Shown here piece after piece: positions 26,990 through 37,500 of a DNA stretch of 64,000 bases; positions within the stretch are counted from its first letter, which is position 1, and each line of letters opens with the position of its first letter. This DNA comes from Gammaproteobacteria bacterium. Its GTDB lineage: Bacteria > Pseudomonadota > Gammaproteobacteria > SZUA-152. The position numbers and the translations under genes were made by a program. Below the pieces are notes generated by a model. The model was not told the DNA's origin. It worked only from the letters and a program-made list of their open reading frames with translations, and did not search any database. The DNA is taken from assembly GCA_021647705.1 (NCBI GenBank), contig JAKIUF010000008.1:1-64000 (forward strand), given 5' to 3'.

Positions 26990-27211
26990 ATGCCACAAAA
27001 TCAAATTGAAAGACGACGGGTAAGTGACCGCCGTAGCGGGAGTGATCGCCGTAGCTGGGAGTGCCAACTGGATTTTCCCTATGTAGATGGTCACGGCACT
27101 CTGGTGAGTGTAGACCGGCGTCGTATAGTAGAGCGTCGTATCGAGTATGCTGAATATGTGAATGGTGACCGTCGCGGCGGAACGCTGGATCAGACTGGCA
27201 ATGGTAATTAA
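26990..27211 (+). CDS. Small Arg-rich protein with DRR repeats, unknown function
   Basis: The 73 residues start at ATG 26990, nine bases after GGGGA. The N-terminus is a repeat of RR-S-DRR (ERRRVSDRRSGSDRRSWE) and the second half repeats DRRRIVERR and GDRRGG. There is no signal peptide or membrane segment. The composition suggests nucleic-acid or acidic-protein binding, but no function is known. It converges on the HsbR-like gene, whose stop is 39 bp away. Confidence 0.65.
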   Translation: MPQNQIERRRVSDRRSGSDRRSWECQLDFPYVDGHGTLVSVDRRRIVERRIEYAEYVNGDRRGGTLDQTGNGN

Positions 27212-27249
27212 GGAATAAAACATCCTGTTTTTTTGACGACAGAAAAATA

Positions 27250-28974
27250 TCAACGCCAGCGATAAGTCACTTCAACGATGTTTCCGTTACCCATATGTTC
27301 AATTTTTTCACAAATAGTATTCAACAATTGAATTCCCCGGCCAGAGTGCCCCACATTGCTTTCCAGTGAAATCTGGTTTTCCTGATAATCAAATCCACTC
27401 CCGGTATCTTCAACACGTATTGTTAACAAACCTCCTTCAGCACTAGGTTGGTGTGCGACATAAATTTTGATACTGCCGTCAGTCAGATTTGATAACCGCA
27501 CTTCCCTTTCCATATAATATTTTGCAAAACCATCTGCGGTTCCTTTTAAGGTGGAATCAAGATTCAAAATGCCATGATCCAATGCATTAGTGAATAATTC
27601 TGAAAACACCGTGTACAACTGCTGGCGCTGCCCACGGAAACCTTGCATGTCACAAACAGACTGAATTAACAGTGGCAGCGGATCAAAACAACCCAACAGG
27701 TCTGCACTAAGCCCCATGGAAAAGTCCCACTCGGATGATGGCTGCTCCGCCCGTTTGCTTTGTGCTTTGTCATGAAAAACGGTATCTTCCAGTTGTTGCT
27801 GGTTATACCGCAACTCAATCATCGTCATATCGTCCTGCTGTGCGCCACCATCCTGAAATTTTATTAATTCACTACGGATTTCGTTAAACAATTCGGCCGA
27901 ATCTGTATTTTTGATAAAAATATCTTCCAGACGCTGGCGACCAAACATGAGGCCGTCAGGGTTTGCTACTTCGGTTATTCCGTCAGAATGAATATAAATG
28001 CGATCATCCTGGCGTATTTCTATCATTTCAACACGCTGATTAAAACTCTCGTCACTTGCAATACCGAGTGGCAAGTGACGTGGCGACAGGGAACGTATAA
28101 TGTCCTGTTCTTTTTCTCCATAAATCACCACCGAGGGTATACCACCATTCCACACAGAGAGAGTATGACTGCCAGGGTTAAGATCAATGACACACGCGGC
28201 TAAAAACATGTCCGTTGGCAGAATCATTTTTAATTTTGTATTGATTTCGGTGACGATTTCAGCAATGGAATAACCTTTTGCCGTCATCCCGTAAAACACA
28301 CTGGAAACCGGTAAAGCACCTATCGCTGCTGCAAGACCATGTCCGGTAAAATCACCCAATAATACATGCAAGCCACCGGATGGCTTGGGTGCAGCCAATA
28401 AAATATCACCGGAAAAAAGTGACATGGGTGACAACATGGATTGCACATAAGGCAACCCCAGCGAACCTGTTTCAGTAATGTTGGTAAACAAACGTTTCGC
28501 CAGTTGTTTTTCACGGTCGAAACGTTTTTGGTGGTTATCCAGCTCATTACGTTGATACTGCACCGTATTGTACAACTCACGGATGCGTAACAAAGCACTT
28601 ATCCGTGCCTGTAACAGGATTCGATTGTAAGGCTTTGTAAAAAAGTCATCACCACCCGACGCCACACATCTGGCCAAACCCTCACTATCCGATGTGGCGG
28701 TTAAAAAAATAACCGGTATAAAGGCATCAGTACTCATCGCCTTAATCTGTCGCGTAGCCTCGTAACCATCCATGTTGGGCATTTTAATATCCATCAATAC
28801 CAAATCAGGATGCTCACGACGAAACACATCGACAGCCTGCACACCATCATCGGCCTGCAAAACACAGTAACCCTGTCTTTCGAGAATAGCCTGCAAAACC
28901 AGACGATTTGGAATATCGTCATCCGCGATGAGCACGGTGGGCATTTTGCTGCTCAATGGCATGTTTTCAGACAT
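27250..28974 (-). CDS. Response regulator with PP2C phosphatase and RsbW-like kinase domains (HsbR-like)
   Basis: The roughly 574 residues have three domains. A receiver domain carries the phospho-acceptor Asp in DLVLMDIKMPNMDGY. A SpoIIE/PP2C phosphatase domain contains LLGDFTGHGLAAAIGALP and HSDGITE. A C-terminal GHKL ATPase resembles RsbW (FTNALDHGILNLDS, VEDTGSGFD). This is the layout of Pseudomonas HsbR, which phosphorylates or dephosphorylates the STAS protein HsbA according to receiver input. The STAS gene is 70-80 bp upstream on the same strand. The start may be ATG 28974 or GTG 28986. Confidence 0.9.
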   Translation of the reverse strand: MSENMPLSSKMPTVLIADDDIPNRLVLQAILERQGYCVLQADDGVQAVDVFRREHPDLVLMDIKMPNMDGYEATRQIKAMSTDAFIPVIFLTATSDSEGLARCVASGGDDFFTKPYNRILLQARISALLRIRELYNTVQYQRNELDNHQKRFDREKQLAKRLFTNITETGSLGLPYVQSMLSPMSLFSGDILLAAPKPSGGLHVLLGDFTGHGLAAAIGALPVSSVFYGMTAKGYSIAEIVTEINTKLKMILPTDMFLAACVIDLNPGSHTLSVWNGGIPSVVIYGEKEQDIIRSLSPRHLPLGIASDESFNQRVEMIEIRQDDRIYIHSDGITEVANPDGLMFGRQRLEDIFIKNTDSAELFNEIRSELIKFQDGGAQQDDMTMIELRYNQQQLEDTVFHDKAQSKRAEQPSSEWDFSMGLSADLLGCFDPLPLLIQSVCDMQGFRGQRQQLYTVFSELFTNALDHGILNLDSTLKGTADGFAKYYMEREVRLSNLTDGSIKIYVAHQPSAEGGLLTIRVEDTGSGFDYQENQISLESNVGHSGRGIQLLNTICEKIEHMGNGNIVEVTYRWR

Positions 28975-29056
28975 ATCGAATTGCACTACCAGGAAGGTTC
29001 ATGACATGAATAATATGTTTGCTGGCAAATAACGCACGGGCATCAAAGCCGCAATT

Positions 29057-29365
29057 TCAGTCCATGGTAAACAGGCTTTGGAAATTGGCCACGGTCAGAA
29101 TATTTTTGATGTCCGGTGAACAATTAATAATAGAAATATTGGCCGCATTACCCCCCAAATACTCCCGCATCATCAGCAGCATACCCAGCGCTGAACTATC
29201 CATGTAATTGGCTCCACTCATATCAATGATAAACTGCGTATTTTCACTAGGACTGGTGTCATAGTAACAGTCACGAAATTCATTTTGCTCCGCAAAATCA
29301 AAACGGCCACTGATTTTTATCGTTATGGTGTTGTCATCTGTTGAAACTTCAGATGTAACTGACAT
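29057..29365 (-). CDS. STAS-domain anti-sigma factor antagonist (HsbA-like)
   Basis: The 102 residues cover one STAS domain. The phosphorylatable Ser lies in NYMDSSALGMLLMM. ATG 29365 follows GGAG. It is probably the substrate of the kinase/phosphatase encoded downstream, and in its dephosphorylated form should bind an anti-sigma factor. In Pseudomonas the HsbA target is FlgM; no flagellar gene is in this window, so the target here is unknown. Confidence 0.9.
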   Translation of the reverse strand: MSVTSEVSTDDNTITIKISGRFDFAEQNEFRDCYYDTSPSENTQFIIDMSGANYMDSSALGMLLMMREYLGGNAANISIINCSPDIKNILTVANFQSLFTMD

Positions 29366-29707
29366 TCGTGTTCTCCATTATGATGAATACTCTCCGGCGT
29401 CCACGCCAGATAAAAAGTGATTAGCCTCGGGTCATACCTGAGGTTTCTCGTATACTATGCAGACCTGCCCGTTCTATCGACTCTTTTTTTTGCAACTTAA
29501 ACAAGACTTATGCCGAAAAGTCGATCAACATCAGCAACGCATTCCCTTGCCTGACTGTATAGCACCATGACAGACATGCCTATCATACAAAACGAACATA
29601 TCACCCAAACCCTGCAAGTGCAGGCACTTGCAGGGTTTGGGTGATACACAGCCTAAAAAGGCGTAACCGCCCCCGCGCGAAATTACGGCGGGGACGTTCC
29701 CCAGAGG
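29366..29707. other. Gene-free stretch with long palindrome
   Basis: These 342 bases lie between yceI and the STAS gene. The 23-bp palindrome at 29599-29646 is the main feature. The rest probably holds the STAS promoter, which could not be placed. Confidence 0.5.
29599..29646. repeat. 23-bp perfect inverted repeat with a 2-base loop
   Basis: CACCCAAACCCTGCAAGTGC (29602-29621) is the exact complement of 29624-29643, and three further pairs extend the stem. There is no T tract on either side. It lies 60 bp after yceI and could end or process that mRNA, or be a cruciform or binding site. Confidence 0.7.
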
Positions 29708-30265
29708 CTAGTCCTTGACAGCTTCCACTTCAATAGCCAGGTTGACAATGTCACCCACGGCAGGCAACGCGTATTTCATGCCAAAGTCAGAACGTTTCAG
29801 CTGGGCAGTGGCATCAAAGCCACACACCTGTTTTTTATTCATCGGGTGTACACCACAGTTGATACTGGCAATCGCGAGACTCACCGATTTGGTCACACCC
29901 ATAATGGTCAAGTCTCCCACCACCGTGGCCCCTTTTCCCTGAAAGGTCACCTTGGTGGATTTAAACGTAATTTCCGGAAATTCAACCGCATTGAAAAAAT
30001 CCGGCGAACGCAAGTGGTCATCACGTTTTTTAAAGCCTGTGTCGATTGAAGCGGCATCAATCACAATTTCCACCGAACCGGTGCCTTTAGCCTGATCCAG
30101 CTCAAGTTTACCGGTGGTTTTGCCAAATCGCCCGTGCAGTGTTGAAAACCCCAGATGGTCAATGGTGAAGTTTGGGTAAGTATGGGTCGGATCAATGGTA
30201 TACGATGCTGCCATGCTGCCCATCGGTAGTAACAATGCGCTGACAAGTATGACTGTTTTTCTCAT
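29708..30265 (-). CDS. YceI family periplasmic lipid-binding protein
   Basis: The 185 residues have a cleavable signal peptide (MRKTVILVSALLLPMGSMA). The YceI lipocalin-like barrel is visible from TIDPTHTYPNFTIDHLGFST to LKRSDFGMKYALP. Members bind isoprenoid-type lipids in the periplasm and are often induced by high pH or osmotic stress. ATG 30265 follows AAGGAG. Confidence 0.93.
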   Translation of the reverse strand: MRKTVILVSALLLPMGSMAASYTIDPTHTYPNFTIDHLGFSTLHGRFGKTTGKLELDQAKGTGSVEIVIDAASIDTGFKKRDDHLRSPDFFNAVEFPEITFKSTKVTFQGKGATVVGDLTIMGVTKSVSLAIASINCGVHPMNKKQVCGFDATAQLKRSDFGMKYALPAVGDIVNLAIEVEAVKD

Positions 30266-30375
30266 GGTCGATCTCCTTGGTTGTAAATCTTAGGTGCTAA
30301 TATCGAGAATGCAACTTATAGTTACATCTTATTTTTCGCTGGCCGTAAATTGCCGAGGTAACATTTCCCCATGAC

Positions 30376-31275
30376 CTAAAAACTCACCGGCCCCGCGGCC
30401 CGCCAGGCCAACCAAATCGCGGGTAATACGGGAATGCTGGTCCACAAGCTGGCTGCAATCAACGCCAGCCAGCGCTGCTGTAATCTAATCAGTTTGAGGG
30501 GGTCGCACAACAGCAACCAGGCGAACGACAGCACCAGTGCCAAACACAGCAATACCAGCACCGGTAATTGCGCGTATACCGTCGCGGCGGCGGCAAACAA
30601 CGTCACAGGCACCGCTGCTGCGTACACCGTCAGCATATCCAGCCTTGCGGTTTTTTTTACGCCCCCCAGCAATCCCACAACAATCACCGCACCCGTCGCC
30701 GCTGAAACAGAGAAGGCCAACTGGCTGTACAGTGCTGATGCGGCGATCAGCGTTGTTGCGCCTGTGCCCATTGCCAGTATTAATACACTGGCAGCCTGTG
30801 CGCTGAATGCCCATTCTTGCGCACGTCCCAGTGCAGCTGCACCATGGATAATGAAAGCGGCATATAACATGACCGGCACTGCCATCACCCAAATGGCCGT
30901 ACCTTCCTGGCGCTGTACCACGGGCCAGATAATCCACAAGGCTGCCGCAGCCAGCAGTACCGCAGGCAACGCTCGAAATACACGTTTAAACCTTGCTGAT
31001 TGCGGCATTGCTGCGATGAAATCCAGTAACAACAACACAAAGGGCAACACCAAACCGCAAATAATGATTTTGCGTGTGGCCGTTAGTGGCTGCAAGGTCA
31101 GTCCCGTGGTCAACAATACCGCGATAAAAAAACCGCCAATAACTGCCAGACCCGTCCCGCTAGGTAAAAAACGACGCAGCAGCAGTGCTAACACCAATGC
31201 CACAGTAAAAGGAGCCACAGCGGCCTGAACCGCAGGATTCGTGAGCAATCCCTGCATGATTGGCAAATCCATCAA
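30376..31275 (-). CDS. Polytopic inner-membrane protein, unknown function
   Basis: The 299 residues are almost wholly hydrophobic, with about nine to ten likely membrane helices and short basic loops (LRRFLPS, QSARFKRVFR). No transporter family or motif was recognised. Its ATG overlaps the CDGSH gene stop by four bases, so the two are translated together; a link to iron-sulfur or redox function is only suggested by that. Confidence 0.75.
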   Translation of the reverse strand: MMDLPIMQGLLTNPAVQAAVAPFTVALVLALLLRRFLPSGTGLAVIGGFFIAVLLTTGLTLQPLTATRKIIICGLVLPFVLLLLDFIAAMPQSARFKRVFRALPAVLLAAAALWIIWPVVQRQEGTAIWVMAVPVMLYAAFIIHGAAALGRAQEWAFSAQAASVLILAMGTGATTLIAASALYSQLAFSVSAATGAVIVVGLLGGVKKTARLDMLTVYAAAVPVTLFAAAATVYAQLPVLVLLCLALVLSFAWLLLCDPLKLIRLQQRWLALIAASLWTSIPVLPAIWLAWRAAGPVSF

Positions 31276-31508
31276 GGTGTCGTGTGACTGCCATCACACC
31301 AGGGTTTGTTGCCCGTTTTACCACACCCGCAGATGTACACAGTTTCATCCTTTGCAGCGGTATAGATCAGCGGCTCTGTGCCTGGATGTTTTGTATGACT
31401 GCCATCGCAGAATGGTGGCGTATTGCTGTGGCCACATTGGCAGATGTAAGCCGTTTCACCTGTTTTTAATGTGTGCTGATAAGGTTCACCACGGGTATAC
31501 ATACTCAT
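31272..31508 (-). CDS. Double CDGSH iron-sulfur domain protein
   Basis: The 78 residues hold two CDGSH motifs: CQCGHSNTPPFCDGSH and CGCGKTGNKPWCDGSH. Each gives three Cys and one His, so each should hold one [2Fe-2S] cluster. There is no signal or membrane segment, so it is cytoplasmic. Redox or iron-cluster transfer roles are known for relatives. It overlaps the following membrane gene by four bases. Confidence 0.93.
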   Translation of the reverse strand: MSMYTRGEPYQHTLKTGETAYICQCGHSNTPPFCDGSHTKHPGTEPLIYTAAKDETVYICGCGKTGNKPWCDGSHTTP

Positions 31509-31790
31509 GTTTGCATCCTCCAGTTAGGTTTTATGTGACATCATATTGCACAAAAAAAGCACATAAAAGTGCGTAAAATTTTGTCTGGTTTATTGTCTGA
31601 AAATTGAGCATAATCAAATACCTGTCAAATAAAAAGTAGAAACATTTGAGCAAATCATTCAACTTTATTGAATACCTTTAGCAAGCGCCTCAATTCTGTG
31701 CGGAAACTGGCCGCTAAAGGTTTTGTAATCGCACACTAATGCAATGAGTGATACGTGATCTCAATTCCCACCTTATTTTTATGCGTCATC

Positions 31791-33794
31791 ATGCCACGTA
31801 AACCCGGCATCCAATGGCTACGCATGGGCCTCATTATTGCTGTTCTCTGCCCTGCTCTGACGTGGGCTGTGCCACATGACACGACACAAGACAGTTTTGT
31901 ACAGCGCGTGGTCAATTTCAACAGCGCCACACTCGCCGAGCAACGCACCCGGTTTTTGGCGGCGGAAAAGGCACTGCGCCTGCGGCGTGTATCTGAATTT
32001 CGCCGTTTATTGCCCGCGCTTACGGATTACCCACTCTATCCTTACCTGGAATATCAAGACATTAAACAGCGTCTGCACAAAACCTCGCCACAAGAAATCT
32101 CAGCATTCCTTGAGCAATACAAAAACTTACCGATATCACATTCACTGCGCCGCCAATTTCTGCGGCAACTGGCACGTCAGGAACGCTGGCAACAGTACCT
32201 GGATTTTTACACTCCTACAAAAAATATTCGTTCACAGTGCCATTATCTTTACGCGTTGATTCGCACGGGACAGGCTGAAACCGCGTACCCTGATATCAAA
32301 AAACGCTGGCTTACCGGTCGCTCACAACCACGCACCTGTGACCGCATATTCAAACACTGGAAAGCCGCAGGCAAACTCACCACCGAATTAGTATGGCAAC
32401 GCATAGAGCTGGCATTGAACAAGGGCCGCCGCACGCTGGCACGTTACCTGCTGCGCTCACTACCTGCCGAGGATCAAAAACTGGCACGACTGTGGATCAA
32501 ACTGCACCGCAAACCACACCTGTTATCCCAGCATCAAACGCAAATTACCGACAGTACACACCATATGGCACCTCACTTGTTTATCAATGTAGTGAAGCGT
32601 TTAGCCCGGCGCGACCCACAGGAAGCGGCAAAAATCTGGTTTTCACCCACAACACGACACACAGCAACAGCCACCGAACAGTACGATGTGCCACAGCGAA
32701 TAGCGATTTCCCTGGCACGCAAACAACTACCGGAATCTGATGCGTGGTTTTCCATTATTCCTGAGGAATACCTCAGTGATATTGCACGCCAATGGCGAGT
32801 ACGCATCGCCCTGCGTCAAGCCCAGTGGCCACAGGTACTCACTGCGCTGGGCGCACTCACTCCCAGGCAACAAGCCAGTGACCGCTGGCAATACTGGCGA
32901 GCCCGTGCTCATGAAGAACTGGGCGAAACCGAGACTGCTCTAGCACAGTTTACAGTCCTCGCCCAACAGCGCAGCTACTACGGGTTTTTATCCGCAGATC
33001 GTTTGAACCTGCCTTATGCCATTGCCGACCGCCCCCACAAAGCCAGCGCAGGCACCCTGTTTGGCATCAGCCAGCAAGCCGCTGTGCAGCGGGCCCGCGA
33101 ATTTGTGCATTTAGGACGCATGGTGGAGGCTCGCCGCGAGTGGTGGTCAGCAACACGGCACATGAGTAACGACGAGCGAGTCGATGCCGCCAAACTGGCG
33201 CAGTATTGGGGCTGGGCTGGGCAATCTATTCTCACCATGGCCAGCACTGATCAACGCGATGATCTCACTTTACGCTTTCCACTATTGTTCCAGGAACAAA
33301 TTCTCAATTATTCCGAACGCGAAGATATCAACCCGGCTTGGACCTACGGTGTTGTCCGCCGGGAAAGTGCTTTTGTGCAAGATGCACGCTCCCCCAAAGG
33401 GGCTTTAGGGCTCATGCAGCTTATGCCCGCCACAGCCAAGTATATTTCCCGCTCTCTGCCCAAAAAATACCAGGGTAAATCCAAGCTCACACAAGCCGAC
33501 ATTAATCTGTCCCTGGGTACCCGTTATCTGCGTAGGATGCTTAAGCGCTTTGGCGGGCAGACCGTGCTTGCCACTGCGGCCTACAATGCAGGAGAAAGTC
33601 GCATCATGCGTTGGCTGCCGACGGAAACCACACTGGATGCGGAACGCTGGATTGAAAATATCCCGTTCCGGGAGACACGTGAATACGTTACCAGCGTGCT
33701 GGCCTTCACTATTATCTATGCAGACCGATTAGGCTTTGAACAAAAACGCTTGAGCCAGCACATGTCGCCTGTACCAACCCGAGAAACCTTGTAG
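31791..33794 (+). CDS. slt: Soluble lytic murein transglycosylase
   Basis: A roughly 667-residue periplasmic enzyme that cleaves peptidoglycan glycan strands with formation of 1,6-anhydro ends. A signal peptide (MGLIIAVLCPALTWA region) is followed by the superhelical U and L domains (helical repeats, about residues 40-470). The C-terminal catalytic domain has Glu in VVRRESAFVQDARSPKGALG, then GLMQLMPATA and AAYNAGESR. The open frame starts at GTG 31755, and ATG 31791 is preferred. A bidirectional terminator follows. Confidence 0.93.
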   Translation: MPRKPGIQWLRMGLIIAVLCPALTWAVPHDTTQDSFVQRVVNFNSATLAEQRTRFLAAEKALRLRRVSEFRRLLPALTDYPLYPYLEYQDIKQRLHKTSPQEISAFLEQYKNLPISHSLRRQFLRQLARQERWQQYLDFYTPTKNIRSQCHYLYALIRTGQAETAYPDIKKRWLTGRSQPRTCDRIFKHWKAAGKLTTELVWQRIELALNKGRRTLARYLLRSLPAEDQKLARLWIKLHRKPHLLSQHQTQITDSTHHMAPHLFINVVKRLARRDPQEAAKIWFSPTTRHTATATEQYDVPQRIAISLARKQLPESDAWFSIIPEEYLSDIARQWRVRIALRQAQWPQVLTALGALTPRQQASDRWQYWRARAHEELGETETALAQFTVLAQQRSYYGFLSADRLNLPYAIADRPHKASAGTLFGISQQAAVQRAREFVHLGRMVEARREWWSATRHMSNDERVDAAKLAQYWGWAGQSILTMASTDQRDDLTLRFPLLFQEQILNYSEREDINPAWTYGVVRRESAFVQDARSPKGALGLMQLMPATAKYISRSLPKKYQGKSKLTQADINLSLGTRYLRRMLKRFGGQTVLATAAYNAGESRIMRWLPTETTLDAERWIENIPFRETREYVTSVLAFTIIYADRLGFEQKRLSQHMSPVPTRETL

Positions 33795-33821
33795 TCTTCT
33801 GGACCAGATATAAACACGCAT

Positions 33822-33858
33822 AAAAAAATGCCCCCTGCAAAAAACAGGGGGCATTTTT
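33822..33858 (+). terminator. Intrinsic terminator after slt
   Basis: ATGCCCCCTG pairs with CAGGGGGCAT across a 7-base loop, followed by TTTTT. A run of A precedes it, so it could also stop minus-strand transcription. Confidence 0.9.
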
Positions 33859-34323
33859 CCAAAGCTTGGCGGTGCGATATCGCCCTCTGCCGTGAACCAT
33901 CCAGGCGAAGTGGAAGCCGGTGTGACGCATCAGGATTTCTGGACAAAGCAGAAATACACAACAGCATCAGGTGCCCAGGCTCCATGTTATGCAAGTTGGG
34001 TCAATCAGCATATCGAGGGCGATACTCATTATTGATACTAATGATTATTTCCAACTTAACAAGCATAAAAACAGCTTAAAATGCTAAGTGACCAATTCAT
34101 AAAGGAATTTAGTTTAAAATTGTTTCAGGCTTGTTTTTCCGACGTTTTTTCATGGTTTTTACGGTGTCGGCATATCGTTTACCGTTACAAGCTTGTCCAG
34201 AATAACGATAAATTAATATAGCATTTCACTATATTATTAATATTGAGAATACGAGTGTGGATTAAGGGCTAAATCGCTCTGTTTTCAGACGTATGCTGGC
34301 TGAGCCTTGGATAATGAAAACCC

Positions 34324-34442
34324 AACGCAAAGGCGCGAAGACGCAGAGCGCGCAAAGGGTGATGGAGATAACGGGCAAAAGCGATAAGAAGGCCTCAAAT
34401 ACTGTGGATCTCTGCGTTCTCTGCATCTTCGCGCCTTTGCGT
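34324..34442. repeat. GCAAAGGCGCGAAGACGCAGAG palindromic repeat
   Basis: Left arm AACGCAAAGGCGCGAAGACG and right arm ATCTTCGCGCCTTTGCGT form an imperfect hairpin about 119 bp long. A partial copy with the same preceding GGATAATGAAA lies near 58870-58912. It is related in theme, not in detail, to the 225-bp family. Confidence 0.65.
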
Positions 34443-34533
34443 CAGATTTTATAACGCTGTGATTCGTCGCCGGGGAGCATCCTGTTCCACCGAATATAAA
34501 CTAATGATTTCAGCGTTTAATTTACAGATAATA

Positions 34534-37500
34534 TCACTGACATAACCTGATTTGTTTCTCGATACGTTTGGGTGAAACCGGAACGGCTGTTTTCATTGGC
34601 TGCGCAAACAGTGACACCCGGTATTCCTCCAGCATCCAGCGTAATCGGATAATTTCAGCACTGTCTTCAGCCGTTTTTTGCAAACGTGTATATTCCTGTA
34701 AAAACGGTCGTAACAGTTGCAATTTATTTTCATCCCCCGCTGGTGAATCTGCCAGCTTGTTCAGTCGTATTGTCAGGGCACGGAAATAACGTGGCATTTC
34801 CTGTAACCACAAATACGGTGTGCATGTTAAAAACCCCGCATAAAGCAAAGTATCCAATTGTGTTTGAATATCCTGGTGACTCTCCTGATGACAACTCCCC
34901 TGCATTGATTGAAATTGCTGACGGGCAGATTGATAAGCAATAAGGATTTTTGCCACCAATTTGCAGATTTCATTCGCGGTCGGCATCAATGCCTCTGCCT
35001 GTTGCATATGAGCGGAAAACGTTTCCTGCTGATGAATGGCATAACCCTTTTCAAAAAAACATTGATCCAGAATTAATTCCAGCAAATCGTTTTGCAAATC
35101 CTTGGCCGGGGCAAAAACAGAATAGACAAGACACATCTCGTTTATTTTCGGCATTTGCCGTAATAAATATTTTACCGCTTTTGCATTTTCAAGCATCGCC
35201 AAACGTCGCAATCCTTTTGTATGCACACGCATAGCCGTAACTGGTGCATCGAACAGTTCCACACCCACTGCGACTCCTTTATCCACAATAGCGGGATAAG
35301 CCCGGTATTGTTGCTCACCCCGCGTCACCATCACAAACTCAGGCAGATCGCCAAATTGCCATGAAGTTAGGCCATCATCCGGCCATGAAACATCACTTTG
35401 TACCTGTGCCATTTCCTTTGCGGCATGCTCACCAAAACGTGATTGCAATTCAATGAGTGAACGACTCACACCCAGACTTTTCTGCTGATGATCAACCACG
35501 TCAAAACGCATTAACAAATGCAATGGAAGCTGCTCCAGTCGCCAATCTTTGGCCGTCACCACAAGTGCTTTTTCTTTCTTTAAAAAACCGGCCAAATTAT
35601 CCAGCAAACTCTGACCATCACCCACAGCATTTTCCTGCTCAGCAAGAGATACAAGTGCAGATTTCACGGTTTCTGGAACAGGCACTAACTGCTTACGAAG
35701 GCTTTTTGGCAGTCCTTTAAGCAATGCCGTTATTTTTTCGGCCAAAAAGCCCGGCACCAGATAATCGAACTGCGCCTGCCTGAACTGGTTTATGGATGCC
35801 AGGGGAATCACTGCCGTTACACCATCATCATCACTGCCGGGACTAAAGCAATATTTGAGTTGCAGCGATATATCATTGAAGAGCATTTCTCCCGGGTATT
35901 CTGTATCCGGTGAAGCTGATGCAGAGCGAAAAACGTCTTCCCGTGTCAGTCGTAACAGATCGGGGGTTTTCGCATCTATTTTTTTTCGCCATTGCTCAAA
36001 CGTAACATGATCACGAACCGATACAGGCAGTTTTTCATCAAAGAATTGACACAATACCGCATCATCAACCAGTACATCCTGGCGTCGTGTTTTGGACTCC
36101 AAAGAACAGGCTTCTTCAATCAATGCCCGGTTGTGCGCGAAAAATGCAGCCTGTGTGCGATAGTTTCCCTCCACTAACGCTTCGCGAATAAAAATACTAC
36201 GTGCCACTTCAGGATCAATCGGCCCATAATTAACACGACGTGCGCCATACACTACCAGTCCGTACAACGTCACAGTTTCATCCGCCATGACAATTCCCCG
36301 TTTAGGGTTCCAGTGCGGTTCACTGTACGTCCGTTTTACCAGGTGTTGTGCCGCTGCCTCAATCCACTCGGGCTCAATATACGCATTTTGTCGTGCAAAC
36401 AGACGACTGGTTTCTACCAGTTCCGCACTCATCAACCAGTGTGGCGGATTTTTTGCCAGTCCCGACCCCGGGAATATATGGAATGTTGATTGCCGTGCGC
36501 CTAAATATGTCGATATTTTTTTTCGTTTTGCCGGTGCTTGACCTTTCTTTTTTTCATCGGCGTTGTCATCCGTATTTTTGACACCAATATTACCCAGCAA
36601 CCCCGTGACCAGTGATTGATGAATCGCGGCATATTCCGCCGGGCTGGAATGGGTTTTCAATCCCATACCCTTACTCAAGGTTTTCAATTGTTGAAACGTT
36701 TCCAGCCACTCACGCATACGGGTATACGATAAAAACTCCTGTTTGCAATATTGACGTAACTTGTTTTGCGTGAGATGTTTTTTACGGTCATTGTATTCAC
36801 GCCACAAATTCAGCATGGAAATAAAATCAGACTGCTCATCACGCAAGCGTTTGTGTTTTTCGTCCGCCTGCTGTTGTTTCTCAACAGGTCGTTCACGCGG
36901 ATCCTGTACACTGAGCACGCTAACGATAATCAGCACTTCTGTCAGACAGTTATTTTCTTCGGCTGCCAGTATCATGCGACCAAGACGCGGATCAATCGGC
37001 AGCTTTGCCAGACGTTGGCCCACAGAGGTCAATTGACGTTTTTCATTGATGGCATTCAGTTCCAGCAATAAACGAAAACCGTCATTGATAAAACGCTGAT
37101 CCGGCGGATCAATAAAAGGAAAATCAGCAGGGTCTCCCAAACCCAATTGACGCATTTGTAAAATAACCGCTGCAAGATTGGTGCGCTGGATTTCCGGCTG
37201 TGTAAATAAGGGGCGGGCTAGAAAATCTTCTTCTGAATAAAGCCGGATACAAATGCCATCACTTAATCGGCCACAACGCCCCGCTCGCTGGTTGGCGCTG
37301 GATTGCGCGATTTTCTCAACAGGCAACCGTTGCACCTTGCTGCGATAACTGTAACGACTGATACGTGCTGTGCCCGGATCAATCACATAACGAATGCCCG
37401 GCACCGTAATCGACGTTTCTGCCACATTGGTGGCCAGCACAATACGACGCTGTTTGCCGGGTTTGAACACACGGTTTTGTTCATTGGCGCTTAAGCGGGA

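Larger units (their letters stand above)
33795..34533. other. Gene-free stretch with terminator and repeat
   Basis: There are 739 bases between convergent slt and hrpA. They hold the terminator at 33822-33858 and the palindromic repeat at 34324-34442. The ORFs around 33716-34079 are low-quality. The A/T-rich part 34080-34250 shows nothing recognisable. Confidence 0.5.

Noticed and set aside
33716-34079. ORFs on both strands between slt and hrpA
   Set aside because: They run through the terminator and have no known motif.
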